The notes beneath the pieces are model-generated. The model was not told the DNA's origin. It saw nothing but the letters and a program-made list of their open reading frames with translations, and searched no databases. Below, piece by piece: positions 25,085 through 34,538 of a DNA stretch of 64,000 nucleotides; position 1 is the first letter of the stretch, and each line of letters starts with the position of its first letter. Position numbers and translations under genes: made by a program. This stretch comes from Crocinitomicaceae bacterium (GTDB lineage: Bacteria > Bacteroidota > Bacteroidia > Flavobacteriales_D > Crocinitomicaceae), in the NCBI GenBank assembly GCA_014762645.1, contig JABURP010000068.1:1-64000 (forward strand), written 5' to 3'.

Positions 25085-26134
25085 CTACTTATTTCGTGGT
25101 CGAAGTATTAATGCTAACAATATAATCAGGAATGCAATACCGCCAAGTACAATGAGCTGATGAGGAAAAGTAATCAAAGGCTCTTCCTTTTTTTTCATAG
25201 TTTTTGGAATAACATACTTGTTGGTATCCGCCTGTTCTAAAATCACTTTTTCTTTTAGCACATTATATTCAAATCGCCACTTTTCAATTCTTGGAAAGTA
25301 CTTTCTAAAGTTGGGTAGTTTGTATTTTTTTTGGTTGATCCGGGCTTTGACATAAGCGAGGTCTCCCAACAGGGCCTTGTCTTTTTTATTGTAGTGCCGT
25401 GCAATACTGTACGCAATATAGGTATGGGTCAGGTTAAAGTACCCATCAATAATGTGTCCCATTTCTCGCAAAGCGCTGGATAAAACGGGATCGTCATCAT
25501 GAACATAAGAAATGATTTTCTTCAAGTCATATTCTAGATTTCTTAAAGGTTCGGTAACTTTTTGTTGAAACTGCGGACTTTTCCGATCCATTTTCATGAG
25601 GTTGGTATCCAATGTCCAATCAAAAACGATATTGGTCTCAAACCAGGAAGGGTCCTCTTTTTGAGCTACCTGTGCGCTAAATATTTTTTTGAAAAAGTAC
25701 ATCTTAGAATACTCAAGGATCATTGGACTATCCTTAATGATTTTCTGCAAACCTGCTTCATAATCTTCATTCACATAGTACACCATTAATTGATCAAACC
25801 AGGCCTCTTCTTCGTGCTTTAAGTCAATTTTCAGGTGATCGAAATAATATTTAGAGAGTTTAATGTTTCCTGTTTTCAAAGAAATCTGGGCAAACTCAAG
25901 GCTATCATTTCTCGACCATGTGGTTCGGGGCTTCGACTCAAGGTCATCCAGAACTATTTTGAGTGAATCACTTGCAAAACCACGTTTAAAGGTTGATAAT
26001 TCAAAGTGTGGTGTATATTCTTTTCTGTAGGGGGATTTGATGTATTTGACCGTGTCCCTTTGACCAAATGAATTCAGGGTAATCACTAAACAGCTGGCTA
26101 TGGATATGGTCCTAATGAGCTGCTGTAAAGGCAT
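25085..26134 (-). CDS. Membrane-anchored secreted protein of unknown function
   Basis: A 349-residue protein (start at 26134, chosen to give MPLQQLIRTISIASCLVITLNSFGQ; 26152 is the alternative). It has a signal peptide, a long helical periplasmic region rich in Lys and Tyr, and a C-terminal membrane segment (about 325-344, LIVLGGIAFLIILLALIL) followed by RPRNK. Its 5' end overlaps the DUF4159 gene by 23 bases, suggesting coupled translation and a shared envelope role. No family recognised. Confidence 0.65.
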   Translation of the reverse strand: MPLQQLIRTISIASCLVITLNSFGQRDTVKYIKSPYRKEYTPHFELSTFKRGFASDSLKIVLDDLESKPRTTWSRNDSLEFAQISLKTGNIKLSKYYFDHLKIDLKHEEEAWFDQLMVYYVNEDYEAGLQKIIKDSPMILEYSKMYFFKKIFSAQVAQKEDPSWFETNIVFDWTLDTNLMKMDRKSPQFQQKVTEPLRNLEYDLKKIISYVHDDDPVLSSALREMGHIIDGYFNLTHTYIAYSIARHYNKKDKALLGDLAYVKARINQKKYKLPNFRKYFPRIEKWRFEYNVLKEKVILEQADTNKYVIPKTMKKKEEPLITFPHQLIVLGGIAFLIILLALILRPRNK

Positions 26135-26774
26135 ATTGAATAATATTTGCACCCATTCTTAACGCTTCTTCTCTTTTTTGAGGACTATCTCCATGAACTT
26201 CGGCATCTTCCCAACCATCACCTAAATCACATTCAAAGGTGTAAAGACAAACTAATCTTCCTTCATGGATGATCCCAAAAGCCTGAGGTCGTTTATCGTC
26301 ATGTTCGTGAATTTTGGGAAGACCGGTGTTAAAATCATATTTCTGGTGAAAAACTGGGTGAGAATAGGGCAATTCAACAAATTCATTGTTTGGAAATACT
26401 TTTTGAATTTCCGTGCGAATAAATTTATCCATTCCATAGTTGTCATCTATGTGGAGAAATCCTCCTCCCAGCATGTAATTCCTTAAGTTCTCAGCATCTT
26501 CACTTGAAAAAACAACATTACCATGTCCCGTCATATGTACGAATGGGTAATTGAAAATATTAGGATCACCAGCAGCTACCGTTTCAACATTTTCCGAAAT
26601 ATTGGTGGATAAATGTTTATTACAATATTTCACCAAATTGGGTAGAGAAGTGGGGTTCGCATACCAGTCTCCACCACCATTATATTTCAACACGGCAACC
26701 TGATAAGAAGCCTGTGCTGAAACTGACAATTGCGCCAGCAGAACGATTATAAAAATAAATATGCGGTGTGACAT
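26112..26774 (-). CDS. DUF4159 domain-containing protein
   Basis: A 220-residue exported protein with signal peptide (MSHRIFIFIIVLLAQLSVSAQA). The domain contains YNGGGDWYANPTSLPNLVKY, FVHMTGHGNVVFS, LGGGFLHIDDNYG and GDGWEDAEVHGDS, which fit DUF4159, a glutamine-amidotransferase-like fold of unknown activity. Its start overlaps the rsmE stop region by 28 bases. It is probably transcribed with rsmE and the gene downstream. Confidence 0.85.
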   Translation of the reverse strand: MSHRIFIFIIVLLAQLSVSAQASYQVAVLKYNGGGDWYANPTSLPNLVKYCNKHLSTNISENVETVAAGDPNIFNYPFVHMTGHGNVVFSSEDAENLRNYMLGGGFLHIDDNYGMDKFIRTEIQKVFPNNEFVELPYSHPVFHQKYDFNTGLPKIHEHDDKRPQAFGIIHEGRLVCLYTFECDLGDGWEDAEVHGDSPQKREEALRMGANIIQYAFTAAH

Positions 26775-27454
26775 GCTAAAATTCCTGCAGTTTCTGTTCT
26801 AAATCTTCCATTACCTAAGGTAACGCCTGAATAACTATTTTCTTTAGCTAAGATAACTTCTTCAGGGGTAAAATCTCCTTCTGGTCCGATTAAAATAAGA
26901 ACATCCTTGCCCTTTTGCAATTTATCCTGAAGTCTTACTTTGGTCTCATCTTCTTCACAGTGCGCAATCAATTTAACCTCTTCCCTGTGATTTTTAGCAA
27001 GGAAATCTTTATAATCAACCGGTTCATTTAACCGGGGTAAAAATAAATTACCTGACTGCTTAAGAGCCGAGATCATCCCTTTTTTCAGTTTTTCAGTTTT
27101 TAGGATTTTACGTTCCGAGTTGGTTGTGTAAATCGGGCTCACTTCATGACATCCCAATTCCGTCACTTTCTCGAGAAAAAACGTAAATCGATCAATGTTT
27201 TTTGTTGGAGCAATCGCAATATGAACGTGAAGCGGATGAACATCATTGTCTATTTCATGTTGAATTTCGTAGCCAACTTCTTTCTTCCCAGTAGATGTAA
27301 TCCTGGCGATAACCGCTCTCCCTCTTCCATTTACCACGCGTATTTCATCTCCGATTTTTAATCGTAAAACACGATTTGCATGTATCGATTCGTCTTCGTT
27401 TAGTAAGCCGTAATTAAGATCTGCGCAAAAAAAAGTATGTTTCACCTGTGACAT
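26747..27454 (-). CDS. rsmE: 16S rRNA (uracil-1498-N3)-methyltransferase
   Basis: A 235-residue SPOUT methyltransferase that modifies U1498 of 16S rRNA. Visible are the N-terminal PUA-like part (HANRVLRLKIGDEIRVVNGRG) and the C-terminal trefoil knot motifs LIGPEGDFTPEEV and TLGNGRFRTETA. Length is typical. It is divergent from the glycosyltransferase gene at 27488, with 33 bases between the starts. Confidence 0.95.
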   Translation of the reverse strand: MSQVKHTFFCADLNYGLLNEDESIHANRVLRLKIGDEIRVVNGRGRAVIARITSTGKKEVGYEIQHEIDNDVHPLHVHIAIAPTKNIDRFTFFLEKVTELGCHEVSPIYTTNSERKILKTEKLKKGMISALKQSGNLFLPRLNEPVDYKDFLAKNHREEVKLIAHCEEDETKVRLQDKLQKGKDVLILIGPEGDFTPEEVILAKENSYSGVTLGNGRFRTETAGILACHTAYLFL

Positions 27455-27487
27455 GCTCCAAAAATGTATTTTTGCTTAAAACTATTA

Positions 27488-28540
27488 ATGTTGATTGTAA
27501 AAGTAGCATTTTTGTACACGGAAGTTGCAGGATATTTTCTGGCATGTGCACAGGAGTTGTCCAAATCCGCGGAAGTTTTAATTTTCCGTTGGCCCGTGAA
27601 TAAAGAAGCGCCATTTGATTTGTCCTCTTATTCAAACTTAACTTTACTTGATCGTACAGACTACTCTCAACAGGAGCTGGAAGAGAAACTACATGAGTTT
27701 GACCCATCCGCTATTATTTGTAGTGGTTGGATGGACAAAGGGTACACACGAGCGGCGAAAACATTCAATAAAAAAATTCCCGTAGTTGTAACAATGGATA
27801 ATCATTGGACGGGTTCCATTAAGCAACATTTGGCTACCATGACAGCTCCATTTCATCTCAAAAAGGTTTTTACGCATGCCTGGGTACCCGGTAAACCTCA
27901 GGCAATGTTTGCTGAGCGTTTGGGATTTACCGGGGAACACCTTTTGAGAAATTTTTATTGTGCAGACGCCAACTTATTTAACGAGCAGTTTAAGCGTACT
28001 TTTCCCACTAAAAAAGACCGTTTTCCCAGGAGATTCCTGTACGTGGCACGATACGTTGAGCACAAGGGGATTTTTGAAATGTGGCAGGCTTTCTCTGAAT
28101 TACAAGAGGAAGAAGAAACGGATTGGGAACTGTGGTGCTTGGGTACCGGTGATGAATGGGACAACAAAATGGAGCATGACAAAATCAAACATATTGGATT
28201 TGTACAACCCACAGAACTCGAGCAATATGTCGCCCAAACGGGTGTTTATATCCTTCCCAGTAAATTTGAACCCTGGGGGGTAAGTGTTCAGGAATTTGCC
28301 ATTTGTGGTTTCCCTTTGCTCTTAAGTAATAAAATTGGGGCAAAATGGACATACCTGAAGGACGGAATTAATGGATTTGAGTTTCAAGCAGGATCCGTGA
28401 AGGCAATTAAGGAAAAAATGAAAGAGGTTATGCGCATGACAGATGAAGAGCTTGTTCGTATGGGGGAGAAAAGTCATGAAATAGGAATGTCTTTTACACC
28501 TGAGCATTGGGTGGAAAATTTACTTTCAATATTGAAATAG
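27488..28540 (+). CDS. Glycosyltransferase, GT4-like
   Basis: A 350-residue GT-B glycosyltransferase. The ATG at 27488 is chosen since the first beta-strand follows (VKVAFLYTEVAGYF); 27464 would add eight residues. The C-terminal half has FLYVARYVEHKGIFEMWQAF, WCLGTGDEW, and SKFEPWGVSVQEFAICGFPLLLS, whose two Glu spaced seven apart are the GT4 donor-site signature. Sugar and acceptor cannot be read. The stop abuts the thioesterase ATG directly. Confidence 0.85.
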   Translation: MLIVKVAFLYTEVAGYFLACAQELSKSAEVLIFRWPVNKEAPFDLSSYSNLTLLDRTDYSQQELEEKLHEFDPSAIICSGWMDKGYTRAAKTFNKKIPVVVTMDNHWTGSIKQHLATMTAPFHLKKVFTHAWVPGKPQAMFAERLGFTGEHLLRNFYCADANLFNEQFKRTFPTKKDRFPRRFLYVARYVEHKGIFEMWQAFSELQEEEETDWELWCLGTGDEWDNKMEHDKIKHIGFVQPTELEQYVAQTGVYILPSKFEPWGVSVQEFAICGFPLLLSNKIGAKWTYLKDGINGFEFQAGSVKAIKEKMKEVMRMTDEELVRMGEKSHEIGMSFTPEHWVENLLSILK

Positions 28541-28939
28541 ATGGAGAAATTAGGAATTAAATTATGTATGGCCAGGGATATTGGTGTCCACGGAAATTTA
28601 TTTGGAGGCATCATGTTGTCCTGGTTGGATGAAACGGCGGCTACCTGGGCCTGTAGTGTTTGTCAAAACCCGAATATGGTAACGGTTAAGATAGATGAAA
28701 CCATATTTGAGCGTCCGGTGAAAGTGGGGAATCAGGTAAACATCTACGGGGAGGTTAAGAAGGTTGGAAGATCGTCTTTAACCGTATATGTGGAAGCAAG
28801 AAGTTCGAACTTTTATACCGGTGAAGAGCAGTTGGTGTGTTCAACGTACTTTATTTTTGTACGAATAGATGAGCAGGGGAACTCTATTCCAATTGATGAA
28901 TCCGTTCGAAATAAATTTGCTCATTTACCGAAAAGTTGA
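28541..28939 (+). CDS. Acyl-CoA thioesterase, hotdog fold (YciA-like)
   Basis: A 132-residue hotdog thioesterase. DIGVHGNLFGGIMLSWLDETAATWA carries the family's active-site region, and the VNIYGEVKKVGRSSLTVYVEA strand pair completes the fold. It hydrolyses acyl-CoA to free acid and CoA. It is sandwiched without gaps between two glycosyltransferase genes, so an envelope-lipid role is possible. Confidence 0.85.
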   Translation: MEKLGIKLCMARDIGVHGNLFGGIMLSWLDETAATWACSVCQNPNMVTVKIDETIFERPVKVGNQVNIYGEVKKVGRSSLTVYVEARSSNFYTGEEQLVCSTYFIFVRIDEQGNSIPIDESVRNKFAHLPKS

Positions 28940-29910
28940 AGAATATCCTGATCATACAAACGGCCTTTATTGGTGATGTCATCCTTGCAACGGGGTTGAT
29001 AGAATCTCTGTCGGCTAAGTACCCGGATGCGAAGATTGATTTTCTTCTGCGAAAGGGCAATGAATCATTACTTCATGATCACCCGAAGCTAAATCATATC
29101 CTGATTTGGGATAAAAAGAACAATAAGTTTACCAACCTTAAAAAACTCGTTAAGCAAGTTCGAAAAAATAAATACGACCTGTTGTTGAACCTGCAGAGAT
29201 TCGGTTCTTCTGGATTTCTTTCCTGGAGGAGTGGTGCCGCAAAAAGGGTGGGATTTAGAAAAAATCCCTTTTCATTTAGCTATGAACACAAAGTTGATCA
29301 TGTAATTGATCCTGAAATTCATGAAATTGATCGAAATTTCAAGTTATTAGAGGTATTTGGCGACTTTGAAAAGAAATTACCCAAACTTTATCCGAGTGAA
29401 GCTGCGTTTGAAAAAGTACGCAGTATAAAAGGCGAAAACTCTTTTGTAGTGCTGGCTCCGGCTTCTGTGTGGTTTACCAAGCAATTGCCAAAGAATAAAT
29501 GGCTGGATATTATCCAGTTATATGATGAATCAGTAAAAATAATTCTGATAGGCGGTCCTTCTGATCGCAATTATTTGGAAGAAATTAAATCAGAATCTAC
29601 TCATAAAAATCTGGTTAATATGGCAGGTGAATTAAACTTGCTTGAATCTGCGGCTTTAATTGGAGTAGCGGACATGACCCACGTAAACGATTCGGCACCA
29701 CTGCATCTCGCAACTGCAATGAACGCGCCTGTTACCGCGTACTTTTGCTCTACCATTCCCGGTTTTGGATTTGGTCCCCTGAGCGATAATAGCAAGATTG
29801 TTGAAACCACATTGGACCTCAAATGCAGGCCCTGTGGTTTGCACGGAAAAAGAGCATGCCCGGAAGGGCACTTTAAGTGTGCAAAGTCAATACAGGTAAC
29901 TAATTCCTGA
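28936..29910 (+). CDS. Glycosyltransferase family 9 (heptosyltransferase-like)
   Basis: A 324-residue GT9 protein of the WaaF/WaaC type involved in lipopolysaccharide core assembly: N-terminal ILIIQTAFIGDVILATGLIESL, central LAPASVWFTKQLP and LIGGPSDRNYLEEI, and THVNDSAPLHLATAMNAPVTAYF for the donor site. The start codon is TTG overlapping the TGA of the thioesterase (TTGA); no ATG precedes the conserved N-terminus. The C-terminal CxxC/CP region is common in this group. Confidence 0.88.
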   Translation: MKNILIIQTAFIGDVILATGLIESLSAKYPDAKIDFLLRKGNESLLHDHPKLNHILIWDKKNNKFTNLKKLVKQVRKNKYDLLLNLQRFGSSGFLSWRSGAAKRVGFRKNPFSFSYEHKVDHVIDPEIHEIDRNFKLLEVFGDFEKKLPKLYPSEAAFEKVRSIKGENSFVVLAPASVWFTKQLPKNKWLDIIQLYDESVKIILIGGPSDRNYLEEIKSESTHKNLVNMAGELNLLESAALIGVADMTHVNDSAPLHLATAMNAPVTAYFCSTIPGFGFGPLSDNSKIVETTLDLKCRPCGLHGKRACPEGHFKCAKSIQVTNS

Positions 29911-29950
29911 ATATTCCGTTAAACGAACTTATAATCAAATTGATGAGCTT

Positions 29951-29968
29951 CCGACGTAACTTTGTCGG
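29951..29968 (+). terminator. Weak hairpin before the export operon
   Basis: CCGAC (29951-29955) / GTCGG (29964-29968) with an 8-base loop, followed by GCTTTC. It could partly end the upstream transcript. It covers the alternative TTG start at 29962 and so favours the GTG start at 29983 for the next gene. Confidence 0.3.
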
Positions 29969-29982
29969 GCTTTCGGAAAACT

Positions 29983-32019
29983 GTGGGAAAAAAGCTGTGG
30001 ATAATATGCATGCTTCTATGGGGATGTTCTATACATGCCCAGGGAGATTCTTTGTTTTTCGAAAAAGTAAAACTCCTCCAGCAGTTATTTGATGAATCAT
30101 CTTATAAACCAATAGGTTTTGAGGACACCTCACTAAAAGTCATAGATGAAATTTCACTGATGCAACGATCAGGAAATGAACTGTCCCGGTCATTGTATCT
30201 CGAAAAACAGCTTCAACTCTATGAAAAAGATTACGGCATAGGCATTACGGGCGGGTACACGGAAAATATCAACCCAACAGTAGGTGATCTGGAAGACAAT
30301 CTGGTCTATAATCGAAAGTTTAATTTGGGTGCTGAGTGGCGCATATTAAAGAATGGTTATCTGGAGAACAAGGCCAAAGCCCGTATTATGGAGGATAGAA
30401 TAGTTCGGGAGGAACTCAACCAGGATGCTGCGACTGAGAGTTATAATTACCTCAAGCGTTTCGATCACACCATCTATACCTTCAATATTGTAAAAATCAA
30501 GTTGCTCTACGAGAGACGATTTCAACTGGAAAAACAGTACGACATTATCAAGCAGTTAGTGTACATGAAGCGTCTCAGAAAAGAAGACCTCATTCAAATG
30601 GAAACAAGACTATCAGAGGTAGAGAGTTTGATTAATGTATATCAGAGCTATAATCTTTACTTAAATCCTGAATCCAATGCGCTGACATTTAATCAGAATA
30701 ACCTACCCCTGATTGACCTGGATTATCCCAAAATATTTAAAATGATGGGGCAACAAACGGATAGTTTATTGTCAGAACACGTTTTTGAAGATTACTATCA
30801 CTGGTATCACCAAATTTCATTACGCGCCTGGGCCCGCTATAATTTTTATGATCTTCTGGGAACCAATACGCGATCGTTCTTCTCTACAGGTATAAACTTT
30901 ACCATCCCAATTCCTTTTAACACAAAATTGGAAAATGAAATTGCTAACGAAAAGTATAAGTACGACAACCAGCAAATAGTTCAAAACCGGGTGAACCTTC
31001 ATGAAGAGGTATTGAGCATTGGTTATGAGTTCAGGTACAAAATGAAGCAGTTCATTGCATTTATTCAAAAGAGAAAACTCTTTATGGAAAAATTGCGGGT
31101 GGAGAAAGTAAAGGTGAGGTTGAATGATGCCAATATAGATCCGTTGCAAGGCCTGGATCTTCAGGATGATCTGTTGCAAATTGACATAGAATTGGTGGAT
31201 TTGTTGCAAAACATGTACCTCAAAGCCCTTAAAATTCATTCGAAAATACCAAACACGGACATACGTGATATTATAAAGTTTAAAACCACTGAAGAGGTGA
31301 ATGAATACCTGGATGATAAGGAACGAGCGGTTTACGTCTGGTCCAAGACATTTGAGGAGTATTCACCGGAGTTTTTGGCCGAATACGCGATATATAATGA
31401 ATTTGAAAAAGTGATCGTTTCAGTGGGTCCGAATGATAGTATTACGGATAAGGACGTATTTATGGCTTATGCTGCGGAAAATGCTGAGGTACATGTGATG
31501 ATTGGTAATAACAACCTTATTTATGAGGACGATCCCGGGCATTACATCCATCAAATTGTTTCTAAGATGCAAACAAATAAACCCGTTGGCATTCATTTGG
31601 ATGTAGAGCCACACACATTTGATAATTGGGATACGGAAAAACAGAAGCTGACGAATATGTACCTGGAGATGCTCGGAAAAGTAAAAACCTATTGTAATGA
31701 TTACGGTTATGAACTGTCCGTTTCCATTCCTTTACACTACGGTGAAAAGACAGTGGATGCCATACTTGCCCAGGCTGATTACGTCTATTTTATGTGTTAC
31801 GAAAATGTCAAGACTTCGTACCTGGAAAAAAAGATATTGCCGTATCAGGATTTTGCACAGGACAAAATCGTTTTAGCTTTTAGGACAGAGGATTTTGCCC
31901 ATAGGGTAGAGATGGAGGAAAAAATTAATGAAATAAGAACACTAACTAATATTCGAAAATTTGCGTATCACGACTTAAGGCGAATTATTTCGTTTGACCG
32001 TGTGAATATTGAGAAGTAG
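29983..32019 (+). CDS. TolC-like outer-membrane protein fused to TIM-barrel hydrolase-like domain
   Basis: A 678-residue exported protein. The GTG at 29983 gives a clean signal peptide (GKKLWIICMLLWGCSIHAQ); a TTG at 29962 is the alternative. Residues about 30-420 are long helices with beta-strand blocks (GITGGYTENINPTVG, FNLGAEWRILKNGYLENKA, RSFFSTGINFTIPIPFN), the look of a TolC-type channel. The C-terminal 230 residues look like a GH18-type TIM barrel: EKVIVSVG, VGIHLDVEPHTFDNW with a possible acid/base Glu near 542, SVSIPLHYG, ADYVYFMCYEN. Channel plus polysaccharide-processing domain suggests trimming or guidance of an exported polymer. First gene of a four-gene operon. Confidence 0.7.
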   Translation: MGKKLWIICMLLWGCSIHAQGDSLFFEKVKLLQQLFDESSYKPIGFEDTSLKVIDEISLMQRSGNELSRSLYLEKQLQLYEKDYGIGITGGYTENINPTVGDLEDNLVYNRKFNLGAEWRILKNGYLENKAKARIMEDRIVREELNQDAATESYNYLKRFDHTIYTFNIVKIKLLYERRFQLEKQYDIIKQLVYMKRLRKEDLIQMETRLSEVESLINVYQSYNLYLNPESNALTFNQNNLPLIDLDYPKIFKMMGQQTDSLLSEHVFEDYYHWYHQISLRAWARYNFYDLLGTNTRSFFSTGINFTIPIPFNTKLENEIANEKYKYDNQQIVQNRVNLHEEVLSIGYEFRYKMKQFIAFIQKRKLFMEKLRVEKVKVRLNDANIDPLQGLDLQDDLLQIDIELVDLLQNMYLKALKIHSKIPNTDIRDIIKFKTTEEVNEYLDDKERAVYVWSKTFEEYSPEFLAEYAIYNEFEKVIVSVGPNDSITDKDVFMAYAAENAEVHVMIGNNNLIYEDDPGHYIHQIVSKMQTNKPVGIHLDVEPHTFDNWDTEKQKLTNMYLEMLGKVKTYCNDYGYELSVSIPLHYGEKTVDAILAQADYVYFMCYENVKTSYLEKKILPYQDFAQDKIVLAFRTEDFAHRVEMEEKINEIRTLTNIRKFAYHDLRRIISFDRVNIEK

Positions 32020-33120
32020 ATGAAAAGTGTAAACTTTAAAAGAAAAGAGGAAAGTTACCTGCGGTATTTTGAAGAACAACAGAACCGCGGTAAAAACCGT
32101 CCGTTTAACTGGGACCGGTTTGTATACCTCATATTGCTTGCACTTTTCCTGTTTTTCACCGGGCGGTTTGTCATTAATTCGTACTTCTATATTGAAGGAA
32201 ATGGTCAGGTCTTATTTGAAAGTGTCGACATTCGTCATACGGATGATATTCGAATTTTGAAGTTTGGTGTTAAAGAAGGTCAGGACGTAGAAATCGGAGA
32301 TACTTTGTTCACCTATTTTCTGGATGAAGATGTATTTGGAGAAGCAGGCAATTCGGTAAACATAGCCGGAGGAGGACAGCCGGACTCCTGGGTCGAGCGG
32401 GAAATTTACAATCTGAGAAAGCGCATTGATCTCAACAAGGTCAATATTTTGGATAAGGAGAAGTTATTAGCGATTTACGAAAAAGACCTGGAACGGGTCA
32501 GAAATGAGGTGATTTTAGATGCAGTTTCTCACACCAACCTGGAAAATCTGGAATATCAAATTAATAAACTGGAAGCTGAAATAAATCTCATGACAGAGGA
32601 AAATCGGATTTATCGCAAGCAAATAGGTTATTTGAAGGATTTCATTGTAGATCCGGAAGTTATGGATATTTCTATTGAGCAATCCATGAGTGATCAGGGA
32701 TATGTAATGTTGGCCGGAATTGAAAATATACAGGGATTCAAAGTATTTACTTCCCCAATTAAAGGTAACGTGACCCGTATCCATAAAGAGCCTTACGAGG
32801 TGGCTTTAAAAACAGAAAATATTTTATCCATACATCAACCAAACAATGTCCACATCAAAGGATTTTTTGATCAGGAAGATCTCAGATACCTGAATGAAGG
32901 TGATATTGTTAATATTGAGTTTGCTGATGGTACAAAGAGTAAAGGGGTTGTTGATCGTTTCTATTCTGCTACGTATATTCTCCCACAGGAATTCCAGAAG
33001 AAATTCGAGCCAACAACCCGAACATTAGCCGCTGATATTCTTCCAATCGGCGAAAATGATCTGAATGTCTGGAAGAAATACTATAAATTGAGTGTTAAAA
33101 TTACGAAAAGGACGTTCTAA
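32020..33120 (+). CDS. HlyD-like membrane-fusion adaptor
   Basis: A 366-residue inner-membrane protein: cytoplasmic N-terminus of about 33 residues, one membrane segment (34-54), a barrel-sandwich hybrid half (VLFESVDIRHTDDIRILKFGVKEGQDVEIGD), a coiled-coil hairpin (about 130-205), the second half (FKVFTSPIKGNVTRIHKEPYE) and a beta-barrel (NVHIKGFFDQEDLRYLNEGDIVNIEF). This is the periplasmic adaptor layout used with TolC-type channels and, as in Alg44, in polymer export. The start directly follows the TAG of the channel gene, and its stop overlaps the next ATG (TAATG). Confidence 0.82.
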   Translation: MKSVNFKRKEESYLRYFEEQQNRGKNRPFNWDRFVYLILLALFLFFTGRFVINSYFYIEGNGQVLFESVDIRHTDDIRILKFGVKEGQDVEIGDTLFTYFLDEDVFGEAGNSVNIAGGGQPDSWVEREIYNLRKRIDLNKVNILDKEKLLAIYEKDLERVRNEVILDAVSHTNLENLEYQINKLEAEINLMTEENRIYRKQIGYLKDFIVDPEVMDISIEQSMSDQGYVMLAGIENIQGFKVFTSPIKGNVTRIHKEPYEVALKTENILSIHQPNNVHIKGFFDQEDLRYLNEGDIVNIEFADGTKSKGVVDRFYSATYILPQEFQKKFEPTTRTLAADILPIGENDLNVWKKYYKLSVKITKRTF

Positions 33121-34538
33121 TGGCGGCAGATATTAAATTAGATAAGGAGCGATCGGTCATTGAGTTTGCAGGATTTTCATTTCTGCTGATAGATGCCTTG
33201 GACAGCCTGGACGTAGAAAATGTGCAGTACCACTCTGCTGTTATCATTGAAGGAAACGACACGGATTTTATCCGGCAGATTGTGCGGAGAATCAGGGGAC
33301 ACAACAGTCCGGATATCTACCTTAAACCGGTTTTCTTATTGAAGGGAACCAATCTGGTGGATCCAATGGTCAATAAACTGATTGACGGAACACTCTTCAG
33401 CCTGGATCAAATTGAACTTATTGTTCCGGAAGTTGAGCGAATTCTTACCAAGACGCAGGACCTGCATTTCACTAATTCTATTTCTTTTGAAGCGCAAATG
33501 ATCGAAAAGGTCATCTGTTTTATGTACACCTGTGAAATTCGCGATCTGGATCCTATTCCCTATATCTATTCGGCTGTGAACTTTGCATACCCAATACTGT
33601 CTGTAAATTTCCGGCAGAAAGATGAGCACCTCACCCTTGATATACTTGAAATTGCAGAGCAAGAAGGACTTTTTAATTCTACTTACGTAGACCGCATTTA
33701 TCTGTGTCCGGGTTGCCAGAGTGGACACATGAGCTACCGGGAAGTATGCCCGAAATGTGGTAGCTCCAATTCAACAACTGAAGATATTATACATCACTTT
33801 CCTTGCGCTTATGTAGGTCCGTTGAGTGATTTTACCAATGAGATTGATGACCAGTTGGATTGCCCAAAATGTAATAAACGATTGAGGCATATTGGTGTAG
33901 ATTACGATAAACCCTCTGTTCTCCATGAATGTAAAGCCTGCGATCATAAATTCCAGGATTTTAATGTGAAGGCAAAGTGTTTGAATTGTTCACAGGATAA
34001 CCTGGTAGAGCAACTCAAGAGCAGGGAGATAAGAAAATACAGCCTGACAAAGAAAGGCGAACTGGCGGCCATTAACGGGTTTGTTTCAACGTCAAAAGAC
34101 ATTGAAGAGATTATTGGAACGGTGAAGTTTGACACATTCGTAACCATGCTTAAATATGAGATTGAGCGTTTGAAACAGACGGATGGTGTCTCGAATATAT
34201 GTGCCATTCATCTTTCTAACCCATCTCAGATATATTCCAAAATGGGATCTGAGGTTCAAAAAGTATTACTCAAGGACCTGGTTAAAGTGATTCGATCTAA
34301 TATTCGTACATCAGATATCATCTCGTTCCAGAGTTCATCTACCATTATTTTATCCATGAACGAGATACCAACGCGAATTGCCAAACGTATCCTTTCTGAA
34401 ATAATCGAGATGTTAAAACGCCTGATTGCTACGACATTTAAAGATATTGAAGTAGAATTTGAGTACGAAGTAATCAAATTGGATCATAAGCTGTCGCCAC
34501 AGTTGCACATACAGAAGTTGACGAAGGCATTTTCATAA
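33120..34538 (+). CDS. Zinc-ribbon (TackOD1-like) protein with degenerate GGDEF domain
   Basis: A 472-residue soluble protein. Residues 1-110 may be a degenerate receiver-like domain. Residues about 190-295 hold ordered Cys pairs (196/199, 210/213, 248/251, 271/274, 287/290) with HHFPC at 225-229, resembling the TackOD1 zinc-ribbon output domain (assigned from memory). Residues about 335-470 have the length and strand-helix pattern of GGDEF, but the catalytic motif position reads FQSSS (403-407), so no diguanylate cyclase activity is expected. I infer a regulatory or scaffold subunit, compare PelD, which also carries a degenerate GGDEF. Overlaps both neighbours by TAATG. Confidence 0.65.
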   Translation: MAADIKLDKERSVIEFAGFSFLLIDALDSLDVENVQYHSAVIIEGNDTDFIRQIVRRIRGHNSPDIYLKPVFLLKGTNLVDPMVNKLIDGTLFSLDQIELIVPEVERILTKTQDLHFTNSISFEAQMIEKVICFMYTCEIRDLDPIPYIYSAVNFAYPILSVNFRQKDEHLTLDILEIAEQEGLFNSTYVDRIYLCPGCQSGHMSYREVCPKCGSSNSTTEDIIHHFPCAYVGPLSDFTNEIDDQLDCPKCNKRLRHIGVDYDKPSVLHECKACDHKFQDFNVKAKCLNCSQDNLVEQLKSREIRKYSLTKKGELAAINGFVSTSKDIEEIIGTVKFDTFVTMLKYEIERLKQTDGVSNICAIHLSNPSQIYSKMGSEVQKVLLKDLVKVIRSNIRTSDIISFQSSSTIILSMNEIPTRIAKRILSEIIEMLKRLIATTFKDIEVEFEYEVIKLDHKLSPQLHIQKLTKAFS

